A stretch of 64,000 bases of DNA from JAWVFM01 sp963771655 (GCA_963771655.1 CAVYUG010000008.1:1-64000), one strand, 5' to 3'; numbered from the stretch's first letter, positions 15,111 to 24,593 are shown. Notes: generated by a model from the sequence alone, not told the origin. Numbers and translations are program-made.

Positions 15111-17342
15111 GTGGAGGCCGCACATCCGCTCACGCCCGGCGCATCGCAGCTCGAGCGGCTGCTCGCCGACCTGAACCCACCGCAGCGCGAGGCCGTCGAT
15201 TACGGGGAGGGCCCGCTGCTGGTCCTGGCCGGCGCGGGCTCGGGGAAGACCCGCGTGCTCACCCACCGCATCGCCTACCTGCTCGCGAGCGGCCAGGCGC
15301 GCCCCAGCGAGATCCTGGCGATCACGTTCACGAACAAGGCGGCCGGGGAGATGAAGGAGCGCGTCGCGCAGCTCGTCGGCGGGGTCTCGCGCGTGATGTG
15401 GGTGATGACGTTCCACTCGGCCTGCGCGCGGATCCTGCGCGCGGAGGCCGAGCGCCTCGGCTACAAGCGCGCCTTCACGATCTACGACGAGGCCGACTCG
15501 CTCCGGATGATCAAGCGCTGCCTGTCCGAGCTCGAGCTCGACCCGAAGCGGTTTCCGCCCCGCGCGGTGAAGTCGCAGATCTCGCAGGCCAAGAACACGC
15601 TCACCGACGTCGAGGCATACCGCGAGGCGCAGGGCGGGTTCTTCGAGCGGGCCGTCGCCGACGTCTTCGGCGTCTACGAGCGGCGGATGCGCGCGGCGAA
15701 CGCAATGGACTTCGACGACCTCCTCGCGCGGACCGTCGACCTCTTGGAGCTGTTCGACGACGTCCGCGACCGGTACCGCCGGGCTTTCCGCTGGGTCCTG
15801 GTCGACGAGTATCAGGACACCAACCGCGTCCAGTACCGGCTGCTCCAGCTCCTGTGCGAAGACCACCGCAACCTCACCGTCGTCGGCGACGACGACCAGG
15901 CGATCTACTCGTTCCGAAGCGCCGACATCCGCAACCTCCTCGAGTTCGAGCGCGACTTCCCGGACGCGACCGTCATTCGCCTCGAGGAGAACTACCGCTC
16001 GACGGGCACGATCCTCGACGCCGCCAACGCGATCGCCGCGAACAACCGCGAGCGGCTCGGCAAGCGCCTCTGGACCGGCGCCGGCCGCGGCGAGCCCGTG
16101 CGGGTCGCCGAGCTCGCCGACGAGCACGAGGAGGCTCGCTACGTCGCCTCCGAGGTCGAGCGCCTCGCCACCGACGAGGGCGTCCCGCGCGACCGCATCG
16201 GCGTGCTCTACCGCGTCAACGCGCAGAGCCGCGTCCTCGAGGACACCCTGGTGCGCTTCGAGGTCCCGTACCAGGTGATCGGCGGCACGAAGTTCTACGA
16301 CCGGGCGGAGATCAAGGACGCGATGGCGTACCTGAGCCTGATCGCGAACCCGTCCGACTCGGTCGCCTTCGCCCGCATCGTCAACTCGCCACGGCGCGGG
16401 ATCGGCGAACGGACGATGGGGCGTGTGCTCTCGCACGCGAACACCGTCGGCGCCGACGTCTGGGACGCGTTCAGCGAGCCGGAGCGGGTCCCGGGGCTCG
16501 GGGCGGCGGCGGTGAAGTCGCTGCGCCGCTTCGCCGACGTGATGGCGGGGCTGCGCGAGCGCGCGGACGCCGACCGTGGCGTCGCGGGACTCCTCGAGGC
16601 CGTCCTCACCGAGAGCGGGTACCTCGAGGCGCTGGAGGCCGAGAGGACGATCGAGGCCGAGGGCCGTGTCGAGAACCTCGAGGAGCTGGTCGGGGTCGCA
16701 CGCGAGTTCGACGCGAACCGCGAGGTGGAGGGGCCATCCGAGCAGCGCCCGCTCGAGGAGTTCCTGGCCCAGATATCGCTGCTCTCCGACCAGGACTCCC
16801 TGCGAGAGGCAGAGAGCCTGGTGACGCTGATGACCCTGCACAACGCGAAGGGCCTCGAGTTCGACGCCGTGTTCCTGATCGGCTGCGAGGAGGGGCTCTT
16901 CCCGCACTCGCGCTCGATGGAGGAGGGGAACCTCGAGGAGGAGCGCCGCCTCTGCTACGTCGGCCTCACCCGCGCGCGCGAGCGCCTCTATCTCACGTGC
17001 GCGCGCCAGCGGCGCATCTTCGGCGGGCAGGGCTACGCGCTGCCGTCCCGCTTCCTCTCCGAGCTTCCCGGCGAGCTGGTGGAGCGCTACGCGACCGCGG
17101 CGAAGACCGGATGGATGGGCGCCTCCATCGGCGCCGGCAGCGGCCCCGCCGCCCCCCCGCGGAAGGAGCCCCGCGCGCCCGTCGCCGAGCTCGGCGTCGG
17201 CGACGACGTCGTCCACGCGAGCTTCGGCGAGGGCGTGGTGACGGCCGTCGAGCCCGGCTCCGTGGTCGTGGTGCGATTCGCCGGCGAGGGGGCGGAGCGG
17301 AAGCTGATGGCCGACTACGCCCCGCTTCGCAAGGTGGGCTGA
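15111..17342 (+). CDS. pcrA: ATP-dependent DNA helicase UvrD/PcrA
   Basis: 743 residues, GTG start. Superfamily 1A motifs are in order: a Q-type motif LNPPQREAV (21-29), Walker A GAGSGKTR (41-48), Walker B VDEYQDTN (about 233-240), motif III GDDDQAIYSFRSA, motif IV ENYRSTGTIL, then MTLHNAKGLEFD, and CYVGLTRARERLYLT. The C-terminal 50 residues (VGDDVVHASFGEGVVTAVE) form the Tudor-like PcrA domain that contacts RNA polymerase in other species. It unwinds DNA in nucleotide-excision repair and removes stalled complexes. It is complete, and folD starts 3 nt after its stop, suggesting one transcript. Confidence 0.95.
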   Translation: MEAAHPLTPGASQLERLLADLNPPQREAVDYGEGPLLVLAGAGSGKTRVLTHRIAYLLASGQARPSEILAITFTNKAAGEMKERVAQLVGGVSRVMWVMTFHSACARILRAEAERLGYKRAFTIYDEADSLRMIKRCLSELELDPKRFPPRAVKSQISQAKNTLTDVEAYREAQGGFFERAVADVFGVYERRMRAANAMDFDDLLARTVDLLELFDDVRDRYRRAFRWVLVDEYQDTNRVQYRLLQLLCEDHRNLTVVGDDDQAIYSFRSADIRNLLEFERDFPDATVIRLEENYRSTGTILDAANAIAANNRERLGKRLWTGAGRGEPVRVAELADEHEEARYVASEVERLATDEGVPRDRIGVLYRVNAQSRVLEDTLVRFEVPYQVIGGTKFYDRAEIKDAMAYLSLIANPSDSVAFARIVNSPRRGIGERTMGRVLSHANTVGADVWDAFSEPERVPGLGAAAVKSLRRFADVMAGLRERADADRGVAGLLEAVLTESGYLEALEAERTIEAEGRVENLEELVGVAREFDANREVEGPSEQRPLEEFLAQISLLSDQDSLREAESLVTLMTLHNAKGLEFDAVFLIGCEEGLFPHSRSMEEGNLEEERRLCYVGLTRARERLYLTCARQRRIFGGQGYALPSRFLSELPGELVERYATAAKTGWMGASIGAGSGPAAPPRKEPRAPVAELGVGDDVVHASFGEGVVTAVEPGSVVVVRFAGEGAERKLMADYAPLRKVG

Positions 17343-17345
17343 GCG

Positions 17346-18200
17346 GTGCCTGCCAAGGTGATCGATGGCAAGGCCGTCGCCGCCCGGGTGCGGGAGCGCG
17401 TCGCCGCGGGCGTCCGCGACCTGGCCGCGGCACACGGGGGCCGTGTGCCCGGGCTCGCCACCGTCCTCGCCGGCGACGACCCGGCGTCCGAGGTCTACGT
17501 GACGAGCAAGCGCCGCCTCACCGAGGACGTGGGGATGAGGTCGATCCACCATCGGCTGGCGGCCGATGCCTCGCCGGCCGAGCTGCTCGAGCTGGTCGAC
17601 GGCCTCGGCGCCGACGACGACGTCGACGGCATCCTCGTGCAGCTGCCGCTGCCCGGCCAGCACGGCCAGGACGAGGTGATCGCTCGGATCGACCCGGCGA
17701 AGGACGTGGACGGCCTGACGGCGACGAGCGCCGGCTTCCTCGCCCAGGGCCGTCCGAGCCTCGTCCCCTGCACGCCGCGCGGCGTCGTCGAGCTCCTTCG
17801 CGATGCCGGCGTCGAGCTGGCCGGGGCGGAGGCGGTGATCGTGGGGCGCTCGATCCTCGTCGGCCGGCCGCTCGCCTCGCTGTTCCTCGGCGAGGACGCC
17901 ACGGTGACCGTCTGTCACTCCCGCACGGCGGACCTCGCGGCCGTCTGCCGGCGCGCCGACGTCCTCGTTGCCGCGGTGGGCTCGCCGCTTCTCGTCGGCG
18001 CGGACATGGTGAAGCCGGGCGCCGCGGTGATCGACGTCGGCACCAATCGAACCGACGACGGGCTAGTCGGGGACGTCGATTTCGAGGCCGTGAGCCAGGT
18101 CGCGGGAGCGATCACGCCCGTGCCCGGCGGCGTCGGCCCGATGACGATCGCGATGCTCCTCGACAACACGCTCGAGGCCGCCCGCGCGCGGTGGACGTAG
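17346..18200 (+). CDS. folD: Methylenetetrahydrofolate dehydrogenase/cyclohydrolase
   Basis: 284 residues, GTG start. The catalytic lysine is K55 in YVTSKRR. The substrate and NADP regions GILVQLPLPGQH, DVDGLTATSAG, VIVGRSILVGRP and the terminal TPVPGGVGPMT are all intact. It converts 5,10-methylene-THF to 10-formyl-THF, the one-carbon donor for purines and formyl-Met-tRNA. It starts 3 nt after pcrA. The length matches the usual bifunctional enzyme. Confidence 0.96.
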   Translation: MPAKVIDGKAVAARVRERVAAGVRDLAAAHGGRVPGLATVLAGDDPASEVYVTSKRRLTEDVGMRSIHHRLAADASPAELLELVDGLGADDDVDGILVQLPLPGQHGQDEVIARIDPAKDVDGLTATSAGFLAQGRPSLVPCTPRGVVELLRDAGVELAGAEAVIVGRSILVGRPLASLFLGEDATVTVCHSRTADLAAVCRRADVLVAAVGSPLLVGADMVKPGAAVIDVGTNRTDDGLVGDVDFEAVSQVAGAITPVPGGVGPMTIAMLLDNTLEAARARWT

Positions 18201-18213
18201 GGCGCACAGGCCA

Positions 18214-18241
18214 TTCACATCTGACCGAATGCGGGTATAGG
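18214..18241 (+). promoter_or_regulatory. Sigma-70-type promoter of the membrane protein
   Basis: TTCACA (18214-18219), a 16-nt spacer, then TATAGG (18236-18241). A GGGGAG ribosome-binding site at 18291-18296 precedes the ATG at 18301, so this transcript has a normal leader. Confidence 0.55.
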
Positions 18242-18300
18242 CTGCGCCTGCGCCCACGGCGCTTAACTATCGAAAGCGAATCCCGACGCGGGGGAGACCA

Positions 18301-18807
18301 ATGGACCTGACGCGAGTCAAGCAAGGGGAGAGGATCGCCGGGATCGCAGCGATCCTGTTCATCATCGACATGTTCCTCACCTGGTGGAGCGCGAGTGGCG
18401 GGGGCGTTGTCTTCGGTCAGACCGTTGCGATCTCCGCCGATTTCAACGCCTGGCAGCCATCGGACTTCATGGACATCATCTGGTTCATCAGCGCGCTCAG
18501 CGGGCTGGCGGTGTTCCTGATGGCCGCGAACAACGTCGCCCTCAACATGCCGGTGGCGATGAGCGCGATCGCGACCGGGCTCGGGGGTCTCTCGACGCTC
18601 CTGATCCTCTACCGGATCATCGACCCGCCGTACAGCCTCGACCGCAGCTACGGCGTCTTCCTCGGCCTCATCCTCATGGCCGCGATGACCTACGGCGCCT
18701 ACACGACGATGCAGGAGGAGGGCGCTAGCCTCAGCGCCGGCGGCGGGGGTGGAACTCGCCGTCCCCCGCCTCCGCCCCCACCCCCGTCCGCGCCGCCCTC
18801 GGCGTAG
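18301..18807 (+). CDS. Four-helix membrane protein with proline-rich tail
   Basis: 168 residues. Hydrophobic segments lie at about 12-30, 60-78, 83-105 and 118-136, with a short polar stretch (FGQTVAISADFNAWQPSDF) between the first two. The C-terminus is a Gly run followed by eight prolines and PSAPPSA, a tail style shared with the two DUF4389 proteins at 42.9-44.3 kb. No catalytic motif is visible. It has its own promoter and ribosome-binding site after folD, so it is probably an independent unit. Function unknown. Confidence 0.8.
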   Translation: MDLTRVKQGERIAGIAAILFIIDMFLTWWSASGGGVVFGQTVAISADFNAWQPSDFMDIIWFISALSGLAVFLMAANNVALNMPVAMSAIATGLGGLSTLLILYRIIDPPYSLDRSYGVFLGLILMAAMTYGAYTTMQEEGASLSAGGGGGTRRPPPPPPPPSAPPSA

Positions 18808-18920
18808 ATGGCGGCGTGGAGGGACGGCTCAGCGAAGGGGGCGAGCCGACGCTTTGTCCAGTTTGTCCTGGATTGACCTCCCAGGAGGGGGTCTAGCCAG
18901 GAAGCTTCGGCTATTGCGGC

Positions 18921-18938
18921 GGGTGCCGCACCCTCTTT
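18921..18938. terminator. Hairpin with short T-tract between convergent genes
   Basis: GGGTG, a 3-nt loop and CACCC are followed by TCTTT. It lies between the membrane protein and the oppositely oriented GMC gene. A second inverted repeat (CCTCC/GGAGG) is at about 18878-18889. Confidence 0.4.
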
Positions 18939-18956
18939 GCTGACCGAGGAGCACCC

Positions 18957-20846
18957 CTACGCCAGTTGATCGGCGAGCTGACGCGCAACCCGCGAGGCCA
19001 TCGCGATGATGGTCATCATTGGGTTGACGCCGATCGAGCTCGGCAGCAGGCTGCCGTCGGCGACGTAGACGCCGTCGGCACCGTGAAGCGCTCCGTCCGT
19101 GCCGACGACTCCGCGCTTCGGGACGGCGTCCATCCGCGCCGTTCCCATGGGGTGGAACGCCTCGAGCCGCAGCCGGGAGGAGGGTGGGGGGGAGTCCTCG
19201 AGCCGCCCGATGTCGCTGCGATCCACGGTCGACAGCCCGGAGATCTGGGGATAGACCTCTCGCGCGCCCGCGGCATAGAAGAGCTCGGCTGCCCTGGCGA
19301 TTCCGAAGCAGAGCGTCTCGGCATCGTCGCGCCGGAGGCGGTAGGTCACGCGCAGCGACCCGTCGCTCGCCAGGCCCACCCGTCCGGATGAGCGGTCGGA
19401 GAGGTGCACGCCCGTGGACGCGATCCGGTCGTAGCCGAGCACCCGGCGCTGGTGCTCGGCGCCCGTCCCCGGCAGCCACTGGGCGCCGAACGCCAGAGGG
19501 GTGAAGGTCGCCTCGAGCAGGAGCCCCCGCTCCTCCCATTCGGTGACGCCGTAGCTCTGCATGACGCCCTCCCAGCCGCGGACCTTCTCGTCGAACCGCG
19601 CGCCCACCCAGCAGGCGGGATGGATCCTGAGATGCCGGCCGAGGTGCCCGCCGGGGGAGCGGAACCCGGATCGCAACAGGAGCTCGGGCGTGCCGAACGC
19701 CCCGCCGGCAAGAACGACGGCGCGGCGCGGACGGACGGTGAGCGTGCGAGGGGGACGCGCCGGCTCGGACTGCGGCCAGACGGCGCATTCCAGGGACGGC
19801 CCACCCTTGCGGGCGAAGTTGATGCGCCGGACGTCGACGCCGGCCCGCACGCGAGCGCCGGCGGCCACGGCCCGGGGCAGGTACGACACGTGCATCGCGC
19901 GCTTCGCGTCGAGCCGGCAGCCCTGCGGGCAGGAGCTGCATTGCGCGCAGCGCCCCGCGTTCCGTCGCAACGGCTCGTGGGCGACCCCCATCGCCTCCGC
20001 CGCCTCGCGCAGGAGCTGGCCGTTTCGGCCCATTCGCTCCGGGTCCACAGGTGTGACGGCGAGCATCTCCTCGGCCTCGGCGTAGTCGGCATCGAGCTCG
20101 GCCGCCCAGGCGATTCCGTGGTCCGCGGCCCAGCGCCCGAGAACCGGGTCGGGCGCTCGGAAGCACGTGCCGGAGTTGATCACCGTCGTCCCGCCCACAG
20201 CGCGGCCGACGGGGGTCGGGATCGCTGGGCGGCCCTCGCATACGGTCAGTCCGCCGTCGCGGTAGAGGGCGCGCAGCGCGGCGATCGGCTCCTGCGGGTA
20301 GCTCGATGCGTCGAGGTAGGGCCCGGCCTCGAGGACGACGACGTCGAGCCCCGCCTCTGCGAGGACGGTGGCCGCGACCGCCCCGCCCGCGCCCGATCCC
20401 ACGATCGCGACGTCGCATTCCTCGGAGTCGTGCGGGGGCGTGAGGTCGCCGAGGGGCTCGTCGACGTCGCGAGGCGGAAGCGGATCGCCCCCCGCGAGGC
20501 CGCACTCGGCCTTCCAACCCACGGCCAGCTGCACGCGCGGGTCGTTCGCGAGCCCGAGGCCGGTCAGGACCTTCATGAACAGCAGGAGGTCGCGGACGAG
20601 CGCGGAGCCGGACTCGTCGAGCTTCGCAAGCAGGTCCTGGCGTGCCGCGGGGCTCGAGCGCGAAAAGCGCCATGGGAATGGAAGCCACTCCAGTGCCCTC
20701 AGCGCGAGGCCGATCCGCCGCACCGTGCGGGTCGGGGCGCCGTGCAGGTACTCGGCGATGGCGGCCCCCACGTCGACCCGCTCCGCGTCGGGCTCGGGCG
20801 CATCGGGCCCGGTGGCCCCGGGCATTCCGTCGATGCCGGGGGCCAT
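18957..20846 (-). CDS. GMC-family FAD oxidoreductase with a cysteine cluster
   Basis: 629 residues. After a helical N-terminal region (about 25-140), the FAD-binding motif VAIVGSGAGGAVAATVLAEAG lies near 148-168. The GMC signature region GRAVGGTTVINSGT is near 217. A cluster CAQCSSCPQGC with DAKR lies near 298-315. This N-terminal extension and the cysteines resemble the long-chain alcohol oxidase branch of the family rather than choline or glucose oxidases. The C-terminal HPMGTARMD and DGSLLPSSIGVNPMMT carry the catalytic-type His and Asn. It probably oxidises a hydroxyl on a hydrophobic substrate, which is inferred. It follows a four-helix membrane protein on the same strand at 61 bp, which may be its electron or membrane partner. 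Confidence 0.9.
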   Translation of the reverse strand: MAPGIDGMPGATGPDAPEPDAERVDVGAAIAEYLHGAPTRTVRRIGLALRALEWLPFPWRFSRSSPAARQDLLAKLDESGSALVRDLLLFMKVLTGLGLANDPRVQLAVGWKAECGLAGGDPLPPRDVDEPLGDLTPPHDSEECDVAIVGSGAGGAVAATVLAEAGLDVVVLEAGPYLDASSYPQEPIAALRALYRDGGLTVCEGRPAIPTPVGRAVGGTTVINSGTCFRAPDPVLGRWAADHGIAWAAELDADYAEAEEMLAVTPVDPERMGRNGQLLREAAEAMGVAHEPLRRNAGRCAQCSSCPQGCRLDAKRAMHVSYLPRAVAAGARVRAGVDVRRINFARKGGPSLECAVWPQSEPARPPRTLTVRPRRAVVLAGGAFGTPELLLRSGFRSPGGHLGRHLRIHPACWVGARFDEKVRGWEGVMQSYGVTEWEERGLLLEATFTPLAFGAQWLPGTGAEHQRRVLGYDRIASTGVHLSDRSSGRVGLASDGSLRVTYRLRRDDAETLCFGIARAAELFYAAGAREVYPQISGLSTVDRSDIGRLEDSPPPSSRLRLEAFHPMGTARMDAVPKRGVVGTDGALHGADGVYVADGSLLPSSIGVNPMMTIIAMASRVARQLADQLA

Positions 20847-20906
20847 CGCCTCCGCGAACGCGCGCAGGGTCCGAAGCTCAGCGGCGCGAAGCCCCGGCGC
20901 GCGCCT

Positions 20907-21350
20907 TCAGGAAGGCGCCGCGGGCTCGCCCACCCGGCCGGCCAGCCACCAGATGAAGAGCGCGGCGCCGACGAGGAAGCCATCCACGAGGAAGTTGAGG
21001 AGGTAGGCGAAGACGTCCTGGTCGAAGACGTAGAACCCGAGCGCCGCCAGCGACGACGCGGCCTTTCCCGCCGCGAGCACTCCGATCAGCGGCCGGTAGC
21101 GGACGACGTCGAGGGAGGCGACGATGCAGATGCCCGTGATCACGACCATGTAGGCGAAAGCGAGCGCGAGCCACAGCTTCTCGTCGGACGGTGGCGGGCT
21201 GGCGAAGGTCCCGATCTGGTCGCCGAGATCGGCGAGGGTGTCGAGCACGCCGTTCGGCGCGGCGATGAAGAGAACGCCGACGACGGCGAACGAGGCGGCC
21301 AGCAACCGCAGGCTGGCGACGGCGAGTCTCTCGGCGGCAGCCCCCGTCAC
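20907..21350 (-). CDS. Four-helix membrane protein upstream of the GMC oxidoreductase
   Basis: 147 residues, GTG start. Hydrophobic segments lie at about 13-32, 60-80, 88-108 and 112-136. The loops are short and polar, and no cofactor ligands stand out. TAGGAT (on the minus strand, bases 21365-21360) ends 9 nt before the start, so it may be leaderless and share the -10 region with the divergent gatC promoter. It is probably cotranscribed with the GMC gene. Function unknown. Confidence 0.75.
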   Translation of the reverse strand: MTGAAAERLAVASLRLLAASFAVVGVLFIAAPNGVLDTLADLGDQIGTFASPPPSDEKLWLALAFAYMVVITGICIVASLDVVRYRPLIGVLAAGKAASSLAALGFYVFDQDVFAYLLNFLVDGFLVGAALFIWWLAGRVGEPAAPS

Positions 21351-21359
21351 GGCGGGGGG

Positions 21360-21369
21360 ATCCTAGTAT
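21360..21369. promoter_or_regulatory. Overlapping divergent -10 boxes of gatC and the membrane protein
   Basis: TAGTAT (21364-21369) ends 7 nt before the gatC GTG. On the other strand TAGGAT (21365-21360) ends 9 nt before the opposite GTG. The two boxes overlap, so transcription in the two directions may be mutually exclusive. Confidence 0.4.
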
Positions 21370-21376
21370 CAGCGGC

Positions 21377-21661
21377 GTGATCGATCGCGAGCAGGTCCTC
21401 CACGTCGCGCGTCTCGCGCGGCTCGAGCTGAGCGGGGAGGAGCTCGACCGGATGGAATCGGAGCTGGGCTCGATCCTCGAGGCGATCGAGCGCATCTCCG
21501 AGCTCGACCTCGCCGGCACCGAGCCGACCTCGCACGTCGTGGCGCTCGAAAACGTGCTCCGAGCCGACGAGCCGCGCCCCTCGACCGACCGCGACCGCGT
21601 GCTCGAGCTCGCCCCCGACGCCGACGACGCCGGATTCCGCGTCCCCTCGCCACAGGCATGA
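21377..21661 (+). CDS. gatC: Asp/Glu-tRNA amidotransferase subunit C
   Basis: 94 residues, GTG start. The family pattern is clear: VLHVARLARLELSGEELDRME, LGSILEAIERISELDLAGTEPTSHV and LRADEPRP. GatC stabilises GatA and links it to GatB in the complex that converts misacylated Glu-tRNA-Gln (or Asp-tRNA-Asn) to the correct form. It heads the gatCAB operon. A two-hairpin element separates it from gatA. Confidence 0.93.
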   Translation: MIDREQVLHVARLARLELSGEELDRMESELGSILEAIERISELDLAGTEPTSHVVALENVLRADEPRPSTDRDRVLELAPDADDAGFRVPSPQA

Positions 21662-21718
21662 GATGAGGTGCTTCAGCGCCGAAACGAGCGTGTCAGGCGG
21701 CGAAGCCGCCGCAAGAGA
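21662..21718 (+). repeat. Two-hairpin repeat element, copy A
   Basis: Stem 1 is GGTGC/GCGCC with loop TTCA (21667-21680). The 15-nt linker is GAAACGAGCGTGTCA (21681-21695). Stem 2 is GGCGGC/GCCGCC with loop GAA (21696-21710), followed by GCAAGAGATT. It fills the whole gatC-gatA gap. Copies B (41782-41840, minus) and C (49585-49645, plus) share the same plan with compensated stem changes. Confidence 0.7.
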
Positions 21719-23158
21719 TTGACCCCCGAGGTTCGCGATCTGACCGCGGCGGAGCAGATTGGCCGCATCGAGGTGGGCGAGATGTCCGCTGAGGAATGCC
21801 TCGACGCCTGGATCGGCCTGGCCGCCGGCGATGAGCTCAACGCCTACCTGTGGCGCGACGGCGCGGAGCGAAACGCAGACACCAGCGGTCCGCTGCGCGG
21901 GGTGCCGGTCGCGGTCAAGGACATCTTCTGCACGGAGGGGATCCCGACGACCGCGGGCTCGCGCATCCTCGAGGGCTTCGTACCCACGTACACCGCCACC
22001 GCCGTGGAACGTCTCGCCGAGGCCGGCGGGCCCCTGCTCGGCAAGACCAACATGGACGAGTTCGCCATGGGGTCCTCGAACGAGAACTCCGCGTTCGGGC
22101 CCGCGCTCAACCCTTGGGACCACGCGCGGGTTCCGGGCGGCTCGTCAGGCGGTTCCGCCGCGGCGGTCGCGGGCGGCATCGCCCCGTGGGCGATCGGCAC
22201 CGACACCGGCGGATCGATTCGCCAGCCCGCGTCGCTGTGCGGGATCGTGGGGTTGAAGCCGACGTACGGCGCGATCTCCCGCTACGGGATGATCGCCTTC
22301 GCCTCCTCGCTCGACCAGTGCGGCCCGCTCACCCGCGACGTCACCGACGCGGCCCTGCTGCTGCGCGCGATGGAGGGCCGCGACCCCTGCGACTCCACCT
22401 CCGCCGGAATCGCGGACGCCGTCACGCTGCCGTCGCGCGAGAACCTCCGCGGCCTCAGGTTCGGGGTCCCGCGGGAGCTCTCGAGCGAGGCGGAGGGAAT
22501 CGAGGCGGGCGTCACGGGCGCCTTCGAGCGCGCCGTCGCCCTCGTGCGCGAGCTCGGGGGCGAGGTCGACGAGTGCGAGCTCCCTCACGCCGAGCACGCC
22601 CTCTCCGCCTACTACGTGCTCGCGCCGGCGGAGGCGTCGGCGAACCTCGCCCGCTTCGACGGCGTCCGCTACGGGTTGCGGGTGAACGGCGACGGCGATC
22701 TCGGCGGCATGTACGAGCGGACCCGGTCCATGGGCTTCGGCGCTGAGGTCAAGCGGCGCATCATGCTCGGCACCTACGCGCTCTCGGCCGGTTACTACGA
22801 CGCCTACTACGGACAGGCCCAGCGGGTGCGGACGAAGATCTCAGAGGACTTCGCAGCGGCCTTCGAGCGGTTCGACTACCTGCTCACGCCCACCTCACCG
22901 ACCGTGGCATTCGAGCTCGGCGCCCGCACGGAGCGCCCGCTCGCCATGTACCTCTCCGACTACTGCACGGTCCCGATGTCTCTCGCCGGCATTCCGGCGA
23001 TTTCGATTCCGGCCGGCCTCGCCGAGCCCGACGGGGGCGGGCCGGAGCTGCCGGTCGGCCTGCAGATCTGCGGACCGGCGTTCGGCGAGTCCGGCCTTCT
23101 CGATGCGGCGTACGCGCTCGAGGGCGCAATCGGCTTCGAGGAGCGACCGAGTGGCTGA
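21719..23158 (+). CDS. gatA: Asp/Glu-tRNA amidotransferase subunit A
   Basis: 479 residues from the TTG at 21719; an earlier start at 21668 would translate the hairpin element into an Arg-rich stretch foreign to the family. This is the amidase-signature enzyme that releases ammonia from glutamine. The Ser-cisSer-Lys triad is visible: K in GVPVAVKDIF, the SSGGSAAAVAGG loop, and the nucleophile serine in GTDTGGSIRQPA. GatA and GatB overlap by 8 nt. It acts in the cytoplasm with GatC and GatB. Confidence 0.95.
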   Translation: MTPEVRDLTAAEQIGRIEVGEMSAEECLDAWIGLAAGDELNAYLWRDGAERNADTSGPLRGVPVAVKDIFCTEGIPTTAGSRILEGFVPTYTATAVERLAEAGGPLLGKTNMDEFAMGSSNENSAFGPALNPWDHARVPGGSSGGSAAAVAGGIAPWAIGTDTGGSIRQPASLCGIVGLKPTYGAISRYGMIAFASSLDQCGPLTRDVTDAALLLRAMEGRDPCDSTSAGIADAVTLPSRENLRGLRFGVPRELSSEAEGIEAGVTGAFERAVALVRELGGEVDECELPHAEHALSAYYVLAPAEASANLARFDGVRYGLRVNGDGDLGGMYERTRSMGFGAEVKRRIMLGTYALSAGYYDAYYGQAQRVRTKISEDFAAAFERFDYLLTPTSPTVAFELGARTERPLAMYLSDYCTVPMSLAGIPAISIPAGLAEPDGGGPELPVGLQICGPAFGESGLLDAAYALEGAIGFEERPSG

Positions 23159-24593
23159 CTGGGAAGCCGTCATCGGCCTCGAGATCCACGTCCAGCTCGC
23201 CACCCGGACGAAGATGTTCTGCGGCTGCGCGCTCACGTTCGGCGACGAGCCGAACGTCCACACCTGCCCGATATGCCTCGGCCACCCGGGGGTGCTGCCC
23301 GTGACCAACGAGCGCGCGGTCCGCTACGGGATCGAGATCGGCCTCGCGCTCGGGTGCGAGATCGCCCCGCGGTCGATCTTCCACCGCAAGAACTACTTCT
23401 ATCCCGACAACCCGAAGGGCTACCAGATCAGCCAGTACGAGATCCCGTTGGCGAGCGGCGGTCGGCTCGGGGACGTGCGGATCCATCGCGTCCACCTCGA
23501 GGAGGACGCGGCGAAGCTCCTTCACGCCTCGGAGTCGGGGCGGATCCACGGGTCCGGCTCGTCCCTGGTCGACTTCAACCGCGCCGGCACCCCGCTGGTG
23601 GAGATCGTGACCGAGCCGGACATTCGCGGAGCCGCGGAGGCTCGCGGGTGGGCGCAGCTCCTGCGAGCAACGGTCAAGGGCATCGGCGCGTCCGATGTGA
23701 ACATGGAGGAGGGGAGCCTCCGCTGCGATGCGAACGTTTCGCTGCGCCGCGCCGGGTCGGAGGAGCTCGGCACCAAGACCGAGCTCAAGAACATGAACAG
23801 CTTCCGCTTCCTCGAGCGGGGCATCGAGGCCGAGCTCGCGCGTCAGGCCTCGATCCTTGACGGTGGCGGCGCGGTCGAGCAGGAGACGCTGCACTTCGAC
23901 CCGCGCGACGGCTCGCTCACGCCTCTCCGCTCGAAGGAGTACGCCCACGATTACCGGTACTTCCCCGAGCCGGACCTCGTCCCGCTCGCGCCGAGCTCCG
24001 AGACGATCGAGGAGATCCGCGGCGAGCTGCCTGAGCTGCCCGCGGAGCGGCGGGAGCGCTACGCGAGCGAGCTCGAGCTCGCGGACGCGGCCGCGAATCA
24101 GCTTGCGTTCGACCCCGACCTGGGCGCGTACTTCGAGGCGGCGCTCGACTCCTCTGGCGATGCCTCGCCGCAGGCCGTGGCGAGTTGGGTCACCGGAGAG
24201 CTCGTCGCCCGCCTGAGGGAGACGAGGGATGGCGATGTGACGCCGTCCGCGTCGAAGGTGGAGCCGGCGGCCCTGGGCAAGCTCGTCGCGATGAGGGAGG
24301 GGGGAGAGGTCACCTCACCCGTCGCCCGCCGGCTTCTCGCCGCAATGGTCGCCGAGGGCGGCGATCCGGCCGCCATCGCGGAGCGCGAAGGCCTCGCCGG
24401 GTCGTCCGGCCGAGAGGAGCTCGACGCGATCGTCGAAGCCGCGATCGCCGCTGAGCCCGAGGCCGCGGAGCGGGTACGCCAGGGGAACGACAAGGCCGTG
24501 GGGCCGATCGTCGGCGCGGCGATGCGCGAGGCGAGGGGCCGCGCCGACGGAGGCGAGGTCACCGCGTTGATACGCAGCAAGCTGGGCTTGTAA
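23151..24593 (+). CDS. gatB: Asp/Glu-tRNA amidotransferase subunit B
   Basis: 480 residues from the GTG at 23151, which overlaps the gatA stop by 8 nt. The catalytic cradle begins with WEAVIGLEIHVQL, and the metal/cysteine segment FCGCALTFG...HTCPICLGHPG follows. The helical and YqeY tail domains cover roughly residues 290-480. GatB phosphorylates the carboxyl of the misacylated tRNA and amidates it with ammonia from GatA. It ends inside an inverted repeat that controls or terminates at the ndh boundary. Confidence 0.95.
   Translation: MADWEAVIGLEIHVQLATRTKMFCGCALTFGDEPNVHTCPICLGHPGVLPVTNERAVRYGIEIGLALGCEIAPRSIFHRKNYFYPDNPKGYQISQYEIPLASGGRLGDVRIHRVHLEEDAAKLLHASESGRIHGSGSSLVDFNRAGTPLVEIVTEPDIRGAAEARGWAQLLRATVKGIGASDVNMEEGSLRCDANVSLRRAGSEELGTKTELKNMNSFRFLERGIEAELARQASILDGGGAVEQETLHFDPRDGSLTPLRSKEYAHDYRYFPEPDLVPLAPSSETIEEIRGELPELPAERRERYASELELADAAANQLAFDPDLGAYFEAALDSSGDASPQAVASWVTGELVARLRETRDGDVTPSASKVEPAALGKLVAMREGGEVTSPVARRLLAAMVAEGGDPAAIAEREGLAGSSGREELDAIVEAAIAAEPEAAERVRQGNDKAVGPIVGAAMREARGRADGGEVTALIRSKLGL

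Noticed and set aside
14823..17918. 1031-codon minus-strand frame opposite cysE, pcrA and folD
   Set aside because: Same cause. Three intact, motif-bearing genes occupy the plus strand.
21668..21718. N-terminal extension of GatA (Arg-rich)
   Set aside because: It would be translated from the two-hairpin repeat element. GatA proteins begin near the TTG at 21719.
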